Part shown: piece by piece, positions 35,655-47,138 of the stretch
Numbering within the stretch: position 1 is the stretch's first letter
Layout: the number at the start of each line of letters is the position of its first letter
Origin: Dipylidium caninum
Lineage: Eukaryota > Platyhelminthes > Cestoda > Cyclophyllidea > Dipylidiidae
Direction: 5' to 3'
NCBI GenBank assembly: GCA_017562135.1
Contig: QEYB01000967.1
Span: 1-64,000, forward strand
DNA length: 64,000 bases
The notes under the pieces: generated by a model
What the model saw: the letters and a program-made list of their open reading frames with translations, nothing else
Database searches by the model: none
What the model was told of the DNA's origin: nothing
Made by a program: the position numbers and the translations under genes

Positions 35655-36027
35655 AAAATGTTGGAGCCTTACGGTGTTGGCCTTGGCGACGTGAACACCA
35701 TACCATGGACGAGAGTGAAGGAAACGCCAAGAAGACAAACTGCCTGTCCTGGGCTGCACAGCGAGCTACGGAAATTTCAAAAATTCCATGAAGATGAGGA
35801 TGCACGAGACTGGCTTACAATGAATGCTTGTATGTAAATTTCGAGACCGGAGTGAATTCAGAGGGAAAAATTCCACTGCTCATTTTCACGAAATTAGCGT
35901 TCAAGTAAGCACTTTTCGCGAATGAGAATTGAACAGCGCCTCAGCCGCACCATTTAAAGCGAAGGTCTCTCGCACTTCTTCCACGCGGCAACCTCCTCTG
36001 ATGCATGCATATTCGCGGAGCCTCGAC
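35655..36027 (+). promoter_or_regulatory. Conserved upstream block of locus C, with TATA-like box
   Basis: It is homologous to the upstream blocks of A and F (GGCGACGTGAACACCA-like, then CTGGGCTGCA, then GAGGATGCACGAG). ATTTAAA at 35952-35958 lies about 70 bases before the ATG, close to the position of the TATA-like boxes of A and D. Confidence 0.45.
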
Positions 36028-37064
36028 ATGGAATCCAAGGCAAGTCGATTCATCCCATATTTCCTCGCTTGATGGATGGCAATTGAGCCCCTTTAGATTA
36101 GACGTCTGCCTACCTTGTGGTATCCATGACAGGCGACTGGATGTACCGCGGATTTCTCAAACCTCCTCACAGGGTGCATTAAGCTAATCTACAAGTATCG
36201 CATCCCAGACGAGACGCTAAAGGCCTGGGTGGCAATCCCAAGGTGGGGAGTGGCGCTCTACTCGCGGGCTCCACACGCCTACATCACCACTTGACGTTGG
36301 ATCGGTAGGCAGGCGCTCGTGTACCCGTGCCCGAATGCAGAGCTCTCAGTTTCGGACCGCTTCCGTCGAGCCATTTGATATCACTTTGAAGAGGACAAGT
36401 TGGAAACGCGTACTTGAACGGTCACAGCGCCTACTGGCACTGACGAGACTGTCAGGTGCCTTCAGCTTATATCCGTCAGTGACTTCATTAATTGGAGAAC
36501 TCGAGCGCTGCTTAAATTCGTCGAACGTGGACACTTCCATAAGCCGACTTCTCTGAGGGAGCAAGTATGGGCACGAAGGCGGATGGAGGTGAAGGCGACG
36601 AAGTTTGGGCAGTCAACGCTGGTTACGGTGGATATGCAGCATTTCAGACGTCACGGAAAAATTTGCAGCCTTGATTTAGTCGACCTACGGTTTAGTCGAA
36701 CGTTCCACGAGAGAATTCGCAGAAATAAGGAAGTTCTCAAACTCTTCGGCTGCATATTTCACATTGTAGAGGCTTCAAAGCTTCGAAATCACACAACTCA
36801 AATAAAGGATGATTTGGGGGCGGTGTGCGGAACAACTTTGGCCGAACAAACCTTTGCCATGTTCGTCGTAACAGAAAATGCAAGCCCAGACGAAGATGTG
36901 GGCAACTCTTAGCCTTCTGCTTTCGGAAACTTGGTGGAGTGGATGACTGCCCTCTGTTGCGTCTGCCAATGAAGTGGCGAATGTGGTATGCGCCAGAGTT
37001 GATTCTGGGTGACTACGATGAGCCGTTTAAGTAGATTTGCCGAGAAGTCATTCAGCGGCGTTGA
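36028..37064 (+). pseudogene. F-box/FBXO4-like family member, locus C (broken)
   Basis: Exon 1 is 36028-36039 (ATG GAA TCC AAG), the GC-AG intron 36040-36132 is 93 nt, and exon 2 starts at 36133 in the family frame. The F-box part carries two in-frame stops. One, at 36292-36294, is TGA for the conserved Trp of ITAWRW. The other, at 36376-36378, is TGA for a Lys. The second half is open from 36583 to about 36900. A one-base deletion there causes a premature stop at 36910. A further TAG lies near the end of the family reading frame. Clearly dead, and older than A. It sits only about 0.9 kb after B in the same orientation, so it could be a tandem duplicate of B or of its ancestor. Confidence 0.8.
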
Positions 37065-37559
37065 ACATCGCCACTAGAATAATACTTTACAACTCGAGAC
37101 TTTCGATTATCCAGGCGCTTGTGGTGCCGGTGGTTCATTGCGAAGCGGTCGAGGCGGACTTTGCTCCGCCATGGGCAACGGTGTGTGCGCGGGTCGGAAT
37201 CCCGTAAGAGGCTTTGACCGAGTGGTGGTGGGGTGGAAGGCGCCAAGTTCCCACTGCCTCTCTGCTCAGAACAGGATGGGGGCTTAGGGTGCACACAACA
37301 GTGCAGACCCTTCTCCTAAGCCACGCTTCTCTTGGAAGGCAACTAACTGACAAAGACCCCAGTAGGCAGGACGTAATCTAAACCCTGTAGCGGCAGAAAC
37401 ATGAAAATAGCCCAGAGGGAGAAGGAGGCTACGTTTAGAAAACTGAGAATGCCCTCGAGCGGAGGTAATGGAATCCGAGAAGGCCGTGGATAAAGGCAAA
37501 TTAGTTTTTGCTTAGGAACCATTCGTAGTCTTCCATAAGGACCTTTTGACCATGGGGAA

Positions 37560-37940
37560 ATTGTGCGGGGAAAATTCCTGTGGTACAGCAAATGCAGTGT
37601 CAACACCCTCCTCCAACTGTGCGTCAAAGATTCCGTAGTGCCGCCTCTACTGCATCTTACAAAAGTCCCAATCTTCAGTCTAAGAGCGCTACATACACAC
37701 GGAGTAAGCGGCTCACTTTCTCTCAGAGCTGGTGACGGCGAGAGCGCGGCGGAGAGCAGACAGGTCTTTCGTAACAGGCTGACCTCTCGACTTAGGCGCT
37801 TACACAGCTCATGTCGGATCGCAGGAAGAAGGGGATCGTCTATACTCAAACTCTCAAAATGCAGTTTGTCGAGCCAACATGGAACATTTTTACCATCAGT
37901 GCGCACATCCTCTTTCGTCCAGTTCACGGTTCTAGAAACT
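37560..37940 (+). repeat. Dispersed repeat R8, copy 2
   Basis: It is inverted relative to 26300-26560, with shared GTGTCAACACC and CTGTGGTA and a shared translated pattern GESAAE then LTSRLRRLHSS. Frames on both strands pass through it. I do not consider them genes. Confidence 0.4.
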
Positions 37941-38529
37941 GGTTAGACTTCGCTCTGGTCCGAGTTTAACTTGAGTCAGAAAGGTGGGTATAAGTCTCGT
38001 TTTGATGTCTTTTGTGTTCGAAGTAAAATGCTACAGAACAATTCAGATAGAAGCACGGGAAAGCTTTCATGACGTGATGTAACCAGATGTCTGGCAGTGA
38101 GGAGAATCCACTGTGGGCGTAAAGATGGACGAGGTCAAAGAGTGACTGAACGGAGAAGAAGGCTACGCTGCTGGCCAGAAGTCAAGAAGGCGGAGACCAG
38201 ACAATTGGACATGCGCGAAAGAATGAACCCATGCTGAAGTTCATCGAAATCTTGCGGAGGCGTTTAGCATCAAGTTCTCAGGTATGTCTACTTACACAGC
38301 ATTCCTTTGTCTTCCCTGCTTTGACGAGACACTCCAACTCCAAAGTGGAGGAGACGGACAGAGATTCAGTTGAGCCGCGCCAGAATGACCAGATTAACCT
38401 CACCGCCTGCGTCTCCTCCATGAGGCCCTCCTGTCTCCACACCTCCCCTGGCTGCCACGAATTGCAGAAGGAGGCAATCCGCACTAATGTACTTGAATGA
38501 CCATTCCACAGACTGCCATCATATGCACA

Positions 38530-38950
38530 TTATTAGCTGCGGGTTGGCTCCTCAAGTCCCACTCATCGCCTATGTCCACGGATCTGGTGTTGGTTCCATC
38601 GGCGAGAGGATAGAAGCAATTGTAAGGGAGGAATCAGCGCCAGTGCCCTACAGGAGGCTACTCCATATTCCCTTCCTTCCCCCAACGCCCCGTCCGTAGA
38701 CGGCTTAACAATCGCAGACGGAGGCACACCTTGTCGCCTCATGTCGTGTCTACCGCCCTGGTCACTTAATCGAGGCACAACGCGTCTCGTTGTGGCAATC
38801 GGTTGTTGGCAGAAGGAGGTATTTTGGTGACCACGAAAAAAACAAAGTCTCCAACGGAGCTACGTGTCGTGTGGACTGCATTAAGAGCTTCCCCGCCCAT
38901 TGCAACCTCACTCAAGTCTCGTGCAACAGCCGCGACAAATGCCAGTGGTC
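38530..38950 (+). repeat. Dispersed repeat R6, copy 2
   Basis: It is collinear with 23600-24040: AACAATCGCAGACG, GTCGTGTCTACCG, GGTATTTTGG and GAGCTACGTGTCGTGTGGAC occur in the same order. Moderately diverged. Confidence 0.65.
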
Positions 38951-39149
38951 TACGCCACACAATGCCAAAGTCGGCTGACGAAATCCGCGCCTCCACTGGG
39001 AATGCATTGCGAAAGAGTCTCTGTCGACTCGCAATGTGCCCTTGGCACCGCAGGTCGTCTGGGTAGGTGGGCGGTCTCCAGTAGCATAAATAATTATTGC
39101 CTTGGCAACCAATGAGGTTGCCTCAATGCCTGTTGTTGAATGTGCATCA

Positions 39150-39245
39150 CGTCTCGGCAAATCCATGCAGACTCCTCATTGCCACTTCATGGGTAGACGC
39201 GACAACGAGAGTCATCCACTCCAACAAGTTTCCTCAAACTCCGAT
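39150..39245 (-). pseudogene. Remnant G of the F-box family C-terminus
   Basis: Read on the plus strand, ACGTCTCGGCAAATCCATGCA, then CACTTCATGGGTAGACGCGA, match the antisense of the last part of loci D and A, with an internal deletion between them. Nothing of the F-box part remains. It shows that the family once extended to this position. Confidence 0.5.
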
Positions 39246-39249
39246 TTAG

Positions 39250-39530
39250 ATGAGATGTACGTTTCCCAGACTCTCATACTTCTTCCCCATCTGTCGTTAG
39301 CGGTCATTCGATTAGCTTCAACATTACCAACATTTAATCTGTTTGTGACGGCACAATTGTTAAATTTACGTTCTCACAATACAGTCCACAACTTGCGACT
39401 CCTAAGAAGAATTTGCTTTTCACACAATGACATATTAGACGCGGCAAATGTAGGGCACCTTCTCATTCGGAGACCGCCGCACCGATTTTGCCAGATTGAA
39501 TGCCCTCGCAACTGATGCAAGTCTACTGCA
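39250..39530 (+). repeat. Diverged R5 copy
   Basis: TTCCCAGACTCTCAT, then ATTAGCT and AATCTGTTTGTG, match 22855-22955 in the same order. It lies immediately after remnant G. The nearly identical 142-base core of the other R5 copies is not conserved here beyond its first bases. Confidence 0.45.
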
Positions 39531-40039
39531 ATAATGCCAGCAGCCTAAACTTAGATCACACAAGTTTGAATTAGTCCCCTAAAAAGATCTTTTCATCCTG
39601 CCAGTTCTGACGTTGACAGGTGGTTCATGCGAGCTGGGATACTCCTGGACGGGATTCTTAGCCTTGCGTTATTCCCTCAATTCGATGAGACGACATTAGG
39701 CATAATGAGTGGATGGTGACCACCTCCACAGTGCATCGGACCTTTAAGCCGACATTATCACGGAACGGGGTAGGCACTCTTGAATGGTAGTAAGAGGCAG
39801 GAAGTGCAGCGCTGAGAGTTAACGCTTTTCGGCATCCAAATGGGAATGGGCGGTAACGATGAGTGTGGACTAGGATATGCAGCGAGGCAAACGGCCAGCC
39901 CTCAGTCATCGCAATCCCATAAAATCTTCACCACCCTCTTTTTCTGCATCGGAGGTGGAACCGATGGCAGAGGCGGAAGATGGAGCGACTCCGGTGCCGA
40001 TCATCGTATCGTCAGAAATGTTGACTGACTTCTGCTCTT

Positions 40040-40375
40040 TCTCGTGTTCCCTTCAGCCTCAATGGCTTCTCGTGTCCATTCTCAGAGGAAAATGGTCGCG
40101 CGCCTGAACTGAGAGCATATTGGCTGTCCTCTTGTAATTCAGACTAGTTCAGGACCATTTCTCAACCGATTGAAGAGATTGTTCCCCCATCCATTTGTTT
40201 TCAAGTTGACAGCTAACAATGCACTTCCAGTTAAATCTACAGCTCCCCTGATGAGGACGTGTTTTGCGTATGGCTGCAGCTGCCACCACTTTGGCGGGGT
40301 AAATCGCTTGTAGCCATGTGAGGTGACCCTGAAACTACACAGAGAAAATGGCTCAAAGAAGTGCTTGCCTAATTT
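40040..40375 (+). pseudogene. Cysteine-rich lumenal-domain-like coding fragment, copy 2 (broken)
   Basis: After a pyrimidine-rich acceptor-like stretch (TGTTCCCTTCAG, ending near 40057) the sequence encodes YWLSSC, then in a shifted frame IQTSSGP, LKRLF, LTANNALP, CSC and NGSKKC. All are shared with the minus-strand copy at 32022-32372. It has a frame change before IQTSSGP, a short insertion and an in-frame TAG after NRL. Related but very diverged sequence is found upstream of the second integrase fragment (46.8-46.9 kb). Confidence 0.45.
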
Positions 40376-40427
40376 GAACATCATCAAAGTTGGAAAAGGC
40401 AATGGGAAGCAAAATTATCGCCAATTA

Positions 40428-40640
40428 GAATGTTGGACATGGCCACGGGGCTGCCTCAAGCGGGACGGATGTCAGCTCATTCGCTGACCGAGCGGGCGTC
40501 GCGCAAACCGTCTAAAAGCCTGCCCATAGCCTGTGGCCTTCATCACTGGCTTCGGCCTTCGAAAGGAGACGTAGGTCGGTTTACTACTGGCTGTGATACC
40601 CGTTATAAGCCTTTCTTTACTTTGTGGCTTAAAGCCTCGT
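40428..40640 (+). mobile_element. Ty3/gypsy-type integrase zinc-binding (H2C2) fragment, copy 1
   Basis: The open frame contains AHSLTERASRK, then HHWLRPSKGDVGRF, then CDTRYK. It aligns residue for residue with the minus-strand fragment at 46537-46740. That one keeps the full ending LREDVGWF, C-x2-C and YKPK, typical of the H2C2 domain at the N-terminus of LTR-retrotransposon integrases. Here the second cysteine is replaced by Arg (C-DT-R). No protease, reverse transcriptase or integrase core is found nearby, so this is a relic. Confidence 0.55.
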
Positions 40641-41716
40641 TCTCTCTCGTCCCCACCCTCTTCAGATAACATTTTAATCAGAAAAATGGCAGAATTTTCT
40701 AAATCCTCACTTCCCCTACGCTAAGAAATGGTACTGTAGGATCCCCTCTCCATTGCTTTGAGAGGAAGTAAGCACCCTTTTACCTTCCGACTCCTGCCGC
40801 ATGCAAACGCGATGCCTCTTCCGAAGCACACGAAGAGCAACCACTTGCAAAATGACAGTGAAACCTCTTCTGAGGGCATTTGCGGGAGATCGAGAGCAGG
40901 CCAACTGGCCAACGGGACCCACCACTTTTACCACTTCGGCATTTTCTCCACTAGAGCAGATTAATGCGGGATAATGAATTTGTGGCTCAATGCATCAGGA
41001 GCAGCATAAGCAGGACGTGCCGTCGTTGGCCTCAGTTGGAGAAATTCATTAGTCTTCTTTCAGCAGTTATGAGAATGGAAAATGCAAACTGTAGCCTGCA
41101 CATTGGTTGCACTTCGTCACATCCTCCCTGGCGTGCTGGAATTTGGGCTGAGCACCGCCAGAGTCTGCTGACGGTGGTGGATGTGAGGTTGCCCCGCGCC
41201 TTCTCCGCTCCTACGAATGGCTACTTCAGATGAAATTTAATCTGTTGCCTAGAGAGCATTCGCAGGGTTCCGTGTGTTGTCTCATTCTCCCTCCCGACTA
41301 TTTCCATGTTTTTTTGCAAACACCACCTTTCAAATGTTTGAATGAGCTACCGCGGGCAATCTCAATAACCTTTCTGTTTGGGAGAGTAAGAGAAAGGTGA
41401 AAGAAAAGAAACTCGGTGTCGATGGGCGGCTCACAGGATGGCTTTCAGTCCACAAATAAATGAGAAGAAATCTGGGATCAGTGGGGATCTGCCGCAGCCC
41501 ACCAGTTAAAGGCTCTTTCGACATTCGTAGCCACAGGCAGTCGTGTTGCTCATATCTTGCTGGCGTCAGTGGCACACGATGCCACGGTCGGCTGGAGCTC
41601 CTCCTTCGAGTAACTTCCCGTCTCCATGCAATGAATGATTAAAACGCAAGCCAGCTAAATGAACAGAATGTCTATATTTGCACAAATAACTTATTCCAAT
41701 GGAAAGAGATACACAA
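40641..41716. other. Unassigned sequence
   Basis: No supported gene. The right end contains the 3' flank of locus D, which lacks the conserved downstream block seen at A, B and C. Confidence 0.3.
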
Positions 41717-42804
41717 TTACTGGAGTCGAGCAACGCCTCGGCGTTGACTGCGAACCCTCTCGATCCTCCTCGAAATTACGTCTCGGCAAAGCCATGCAAA
41801 CAACTCGGCGTTGCGGCGATCTTCCGTCGGCACTTCTGTGGAGTACCACATTCGGCACTTCATTGGCAGCCGCAACAGCGGACAGTCGCGCACCCCACCG
41901 AGTTTCTTGAAGCAGTGGGAGAAGATTTCCACCACTGGTTTCGCGGACTCTTGGTAGTCCTTCACCACGACCAAGGCGAAGGTTTGCTCGGGCAAAAGAA
42001 CTCCACACAAAGCTGTCAACTCTGCCTTCATTTTACTTGCGTGATGTCTGAACCGTGAAAGTTCCACGACGTAGGCGATGCAATCGTATTTATTAAGGTT
42101 TTGCCTATCTCTCCTAACATAATTTTGGTAGGTTCTATTGCAGAAATTGACATTGTCGCAGGAGAAATCCAAGCTGAGGGCCTTTGTGTAACGGTTGAGA
42201 CGAAGCACATCGGCTATCAATGATACTTCCAATTCGGAGTCCATCACTTTCACCTTCAAAGACCTAAAAGTCTGTGCCTCAGGCACCCAGAGAGTGGGCT
42301 CCCGGCGGAATTGCGCGTCCACAATAATACGACAGTTATCTCGAAATGACCTCTTTGTGTAGTCGAGGATGGATATGAGGGTGAGGCTGGAGACCCACTG
42401 ACAGGCACCCCGAAGCGATCTGGCCACTCGACCGCGCATTTCCAACTTCGCCTCTTCAAAGTGGGATTTAATGGCTCCACGCAAACGCTGCGAAATCGAG
42501 AAATCTGACTCCGAGCACAGGTGTACGAGCTCCGACATGCCTACCCACCGCCAAGTGGAGATGTAGTTGTGCGGCGACCGTGAGTAGAGCACCACCTCCC
42601 AGCTCGGAATTGCCGTGCAGACGTTTAGCGTGTCTTCCAGGCTGAGGTACTTGCAGATCAGCCTAATGCAATCTGTGGTGAGGTTGGAGGCATTGGTCGT
42701 GAATCGGGTCGCCTAAAAAAGAGATTGCAGAGTAGGGAGTCGCCAAACCTAGACGAACGAACTGGTCGTCAGGCAGAGGAATGTGGAGTGAATCGACTTG
42801 CCAT
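41717..42804 (-). CDS. F-box protein with FBXO4-like GTPase-fold domain, locus D (open)
   Basis: Exon 2 is 41717-42712, fully open. The intron 42713-42801 is 89 nt (GC donor GCAAGTCG, acceptor TTTTTTAG). Exon 1 is unusual: the ancestral ATG-GAA-TCA-AAG now reads TTG-GGA-TCA-ATG, so the only ATG in frame is 42802-42804, directly before the intron, giving 332 aa (MATRF). There is no other upstream ATG before an in-frame TGA. The F-box segment (DCIRLICKYLSLEDTLN, then SWEVVLYS) and the GTPase-like half (YDCIAYVVELS, TFALVVVKD, then CRMWYSTE and ELFAWLCRDVI) are complete; the W of WRMW is Cys here. The long open frame argues for function, but the start change could mark loss. It is transcribed divergently from the 43-45 kb region and towards the second lumenal-domain-like fragment. 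Confidence 0.65.
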
Positions 42805-43025
42805 TGATCCCAAGTCGCTTCCAGTCGAGGTGTCACGGAAATGCACTCACAGCAGAGGAGGTTTCTGCACAGATGAAACGCCGGAGGCCTGTGATTTAAA
42901 TAACGAGGGTGAAACACTATTCCCCTCCCCGTCGTGACAAGTGCTTGCTTGAACACTAATTTCGTGAAATTCAACCGATTGAATAGGTCGCCTGACTTCA
43001 GTTCCACCCCGAAATCTACACTGGA
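42805..43025 (-). promoter_or_regulatory. Conserved upstream block of locus D
   Basis: It contains GTGGAACTGAAGTCAGGCG, then TTCAAGCAAGCACTTGTCAC, matching the blocks before A, B and F. The homology seems to end near 43025, earlier than for B and F. The frame ELKSG ... FKQALV is kept without gaps relative to B and F. Confidence 0.5.
42894..42903 (-). promoter_or_regulatory. TATA-like box of locus D
   Basis: TTATTTAAAT lies about 90 bases before the inferred start, identical to the element before locus A. Confidence 0.45.
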
Positions 43026-45239
43026 GACTTATTCATGTCGGCTTCAAGACAAGTCCGTCCAGTCTACCTTTTTAGAGCTTCGCATAATTCCCTCGAGGAT
43101 ATGGTGTGCGGGTCGTCAAATCCAACGACATAGGGAGAACAGTCTTAGTTCCGGTGCCGTAGTCTACGACGAGCCACTTTTAATGGAAGACACCGGTCGT
43201 ACTCAACTGCCACGCCCAGCATTGTGGGCGGATGCGATGTCAGAAGGCAACGTGCTGCAGTTCTGTGTTCTGGTGGGAAACTGTCCAGAATGCAACCAAA
43301 AGGTGGAATGTGTGACGCTGCTGGCGATGACTTTCCTCGAGCGCTCTGCGACCACGCGTATCCCCAACTTCATTATAGACAAAACCCGGTGTATTTCCGC
43401 GGTTAAAAGGTAACCTTGTTCACTTCTTCCAGGTGAACAAAAGGTCTCTTTCGTGAGAGAAAAGCAGGCGATGGGGATAAGGCTTCACATGTACAGCATT
43501 TCACGAATGTCCCACTTCGCTGTGGGGAATAAGGCGACGAGGGGGTTTGGAGACAGTGTTAGTAAAATAGCCTCGAGGCTTGGTCTCGTTTTGGATTTTG
43601 GTGAGACAGGGGAAGAGGGCAGAAACTCCTGTAACCTCGCCGTTAAACTGGTTTGGCAGCAACATGTCCTTTCTTTCCATTTGTCTACTCTCAACAGACG
43701 TTTGCTTTCCATCTTCTCCACGGCAGCCGTTTTTGTTTGTTAAGAGTCTGTCTATGTATAAATGCTTTCCTCTCATTCAACAAACTCTCTTTCAACACTG
43801 GTCCTACATCCCTACGTCCGACACGTTGCCAGAAGAATTAAGAGGAAAGAAGACACCGGACGGTTTATCGAAAGCGCCAATGCAGCAATTGGGCTGGACG
43901 GTTGTGAAATCATGGCGAGACAATGTGGAAACAGTTCTCAACATTGACTGTGCCGGTTAGAGACGGTGGCAAGCATTTCAGACAGTCTGCAGTAAGAGAT
44001 GTCGAGCCAGGTACAGATCCGTGTGCATACTAGTGTATCTACCTCACTTGGCCACCCACTCTCAGCATTCCGCAACACTTACGGAAAACCGTGCTGGGGA
44101 GGAAGAGGAAGCCTGGACGGCGATGCAAGCGAGGGAAACGTAGGCTTGCGGAGGAGAGAAGATGGCGACCCGTGGTGTCGAACGTATCTGTCTAGCTGTC
44201 AGTCCTGCTTAGGAAGGCTAAAGCGAAGGCGTGACTTAAACTCTGACGATCATTCGACTCCCTGACTGTCCTATAGGGCAATGCCGCAGGGTCAAGTTCA
44301 CCACACCTCGACAAAGATCCGTGGCATTTTGATTGGTTTGCCTACAAAATGTGCCTTTTTGAGTCAACTAACTGAAATCTCATCTAAAATAAGTTTCCCG
44401 TTCAGTGCTAAAGCCTTTCATTTCTCTCCACTTACTCTCGCCGTTGTGCAGCAGAGAAAGAGAAGAGTTGACTGAGTTATAAGCTCGGCTCTAGACAGGA
44501 GGCCTTTCGGAGTGACTTCTCATGTCCACGAATAGGTGGATTGCCGCACTCGAGATCACATGCCCTCAAGACTGACGACGTATGAAAGAGCACATCTATC
44601 CAAAGTAATGTGACTAATGTGGCAAAAGGGAACTGCCAAATATCATGCCAGGGGCACGACCGGTTGAGATTTAGGAGTGTCGCCACGTTAACGGACTCTA
44701 TGCAGAACAAAACGACGAAACGCCAGAGGCAGTAGAATAGGACGATGGTTTGTGGCTTTCTAATCGAAATCCTCCAGTCGGGCAGACGCATTCAAGAAAG
44801 CCAAAACAGCTGCACGGCTGAATCGACTACTCACTTGCCAGTTCTCAATGCGAGTCTGTGCAGACTGCTTAGATGGAGTGGAATTCAACAGATGGCAGTT
44901 CATCCGACGCTGTTGCGGCCAATAGGAAGGCTGCCTCGATTGACCACTGGTCTGACCGCGGCGACAGACCTGACCTCAACTCGCCCAACCACTCTAACCG
45001 GAGGAGGAGGAGGTGTAAGAGCAGGTGTGGGAGTAGGAGGAGCAGGAGGAGGGGACCCCAACTGGAGGGTTGCCTTCCGTGCCTGCATCGTGGAGCGAAG
45101 GCGAAGTGCTGGCTGGAATGGAATGAGGTACCACACTGGCTACATTGGAGGAAGACTACCACCCCCAACGGAATACAACTTGCAACAGGTCAAAGCGTTA
45201 ACTCTTGCTGCCATCTCCTTGCGTGGGATTCGCCGGCGG
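43026..45239. other. Unassigned sequence
   Basis: No supported gene. A GGA-rich stretch at about 45001-45055 produces a low-complexity glycine/arginine frame of no evident meaning. Confidence 0.3.
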
Positions 45240-45503
45240 CGAGAGGAAGCACTGAATAGCGCAGGGCACCACTAGACGCACTCGAGAGCACAATTCCAAC
45301 TTGGTCTCTTCAAAGTGGCATTCCATGTTTCGACGCAAAAGGTCTGGATTCGAGGGTTCTGACGTCGCACACTGGCCCCGATATCCTGCGATGCAGGAGT
45401 GTGAAGAGCGCGAGTAGAGCACCACTTCCTACCTCCCTATTGCCGCGCAGGCGTCCAACATCCCATCCAAGCTGAGGACCTTGCAGCTCAGCTTAATGCC
45501 TAT
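45240..45503 (-). pseudogene. F-box family fragment, locus E
   Basis: Only the F-box and first linker part is present: GGCATTAAGCTGAGCTGCAA, then GTGGTGCTCTACTCGCG, then TGCCACTTTGAAGAGAC in gene orientation. The conserved Trp of PSWEVV is replaced by a stop (AGGTAGGAAGTG). The 5' exon, intron and the whole GTPase-like half are missing. It is a truncated relic between D and F. Confidence 0.75.
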
Positions 45504-46536
45504 GACTGATGGAAGTAGACGACGAGGACGGGGCTGTGGTGGATGGAGCACTTCACGAATGTCCCGCGGGCGGTATGGCCAGCAACTGCGGCGCCTTGTT
45601 CACACGGCGAAGGAGAACACTACACTCGGTCGGTTTTGGCTAGCCGCGAAGTTGGCAGGTTGCAGTAGCGTCCCCACCAACTCAAGCTTCTAAATCCACG
45701 AAAGTGGCTTTGCCCTATAGCCTGATTGTTTATCATCAAGCCCATGCAATGTCACAATTCACCTTTCACCTGACGTGTCTCCCATCGCCGAATGAGGGTT
45801 AAAGCCGCAGACGAGATCCGCACCTGACCTAATCTCTCCAGCTTAATTTACTCTGCGTGTGCTGATTTTTCAAGGTTACATACTCCACTGGCAGAGGCGC
45901 TGAGACAAGCTGTCTTTCACTCACAACAGCTGGGACGACTTCTACATCTGTGGGTTCTTCGTACCCGTCCGCGCACCATGATTCATTGCCTTGGCGGTGA
46001 GCCATTTCCTCTTCCCCCTCTCAGCACTACCACTGACGTTCGTTCAGGGGGATCCTAATTGGCAAGTCCTTCTCTCAAACCAGCTTTGTTATGCCAGTAG
46101 GCCATTTTGTCTGCTTAAAAGCTTTTACTGTCCTTCCATACGAGGATGAATTTGATGAGTCGGGTGGGTTGGGGTCCTCAGTCAGAAGATTTTTCGAAAC
46201 AAAGTGGACTCGTGTCTGTCAATCATTTACTGCCTTCAATGTGGATGGCGTGAATTCTACCATTCCTCTATTCACCCGTCATTTTGTGGGTGACATTGAG
46301 GCGTTTGCTGCTTCCACGTTTCTCTCACAGCTTGGTAATCTCCACTTTGACTGAATTGGATGAAAAGGATGGCTAGGGGACGGAAGGTGGGCTCAGCGGG
46401 CATCTAAAATGGCGGACGACTATGGCTCTCGCCTAAAGAGAGCGGAGAATAGTGTAAAGAAATATGGAAAAGATTCTACAATTCGCCTTCCTTGCATCGA
46501 GCTAAAGGGGCCAGGGAAGAATGAGAATGAGTCTTT
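45504..46536. other. Unassigned sequence with one plausible frame
   Basis: An 87-codon frame at 46091-46354 has balanced composition and ends with a stop, but begins at an ATG without known context and resembles nothing that I recognise. I do not call it a gene. Confidence 0.3.
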
Positions 46537-46740
46537 CTACCACAAATTAAATTTAGGCTTGTAGCAGGTACCACAGTCAGTAATAAACCAACCTACGTCT
46601 TCTCTCAAAGACCTAAGCCAGTAATGAAGACAACAGTCTGTCGACAGCCTCCCAGGCGTTCTGCGCGACGCTCGGTCCGTCGGCGAGTGGGCTGCCAGCT
46701 GCCCTGCTTGAGGCAGCCTCGAGACCATGTCCAACATTCA
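46537..46740 (-). mobile_element. Ty3/gypsy-type integrase zinc-binding (H2C2) fragment, copy 2
   Basis: The frame contains AAHSPTDRASRR, then HYWLRSLREDVGWF, then CGTCYKPK. This matches the H-x-H ... C-x2-C zinc-binding domain of Ty3/gypsy integrases, including the aromatic-Trp-Leu-Arg and D-V spacing. It is inverted relative to copy 1 at 40428-40640, and upstream flanking DNA (CATCRTCRAAGTTGGA, then TTGGACATGG) is shared, so the two came from one duplicated composite rather than two insertions. Confidence 0.6.
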
Positions 46741-47112
46741 AACTTGTTGTGCTTTTGTCTCACCTCCACGGTCTCCAACTTCGACGATGCTCATAGAAGC
46801 AGAGAAATCATCGAGTTATTTCATTTGTATGGTTTTAAAGTCAAAATGCCGGGTTACTGGCGTTGACTTACCTGCCGCTCGCAACTTCCTCTTTGATGAC
46901 ACCAAAACTTTCCCAAGTACTGACACTGAGAATTAACGAGTGTGCGGACGAAGGCTCGCTATGTGGTAAAAACACATGGAATTTCCCTTAGTAAGCGCCG
47001 CGAGTTTGTCCGATTGTATAGAAGCGGGAGGGGGACGCTTCTTTCAAAGTCGCGATGACGTGCGCAATCGAGGACGCTTTGACATAAGCCGGAAGCCACA
47101 ACCTGTCGCGTA

Positions 47113-47138
47113 CATCATCATCATCATCATCATCATCA
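47113..47138 (+). repeat. (CAT)n microsatellite
   Basis: Eight ATC/CAT units. It creates a short poly-Asp or poly-Ile run in overlapping frames. Confidence 0.85.

Noticed and set aside
37190..37210. Box B-like GGGTCGGAATCCCG
   Set aside because: No matching box A or tRNA fold. It belongs to the 3' flank of locus C.
37343..37927. 194-codon minus-strand frame
   Set aside because: It is antisense to the R8 repeat, which has equally long frames on the other strand. No domain is visible.
44745..45275. 176-codon frame with Gly/Ala-rich stretch
   Set aside because: It is driven by a GGA-type low-complexity tract and overlaps the 3' end of locus E in the opposite sense.
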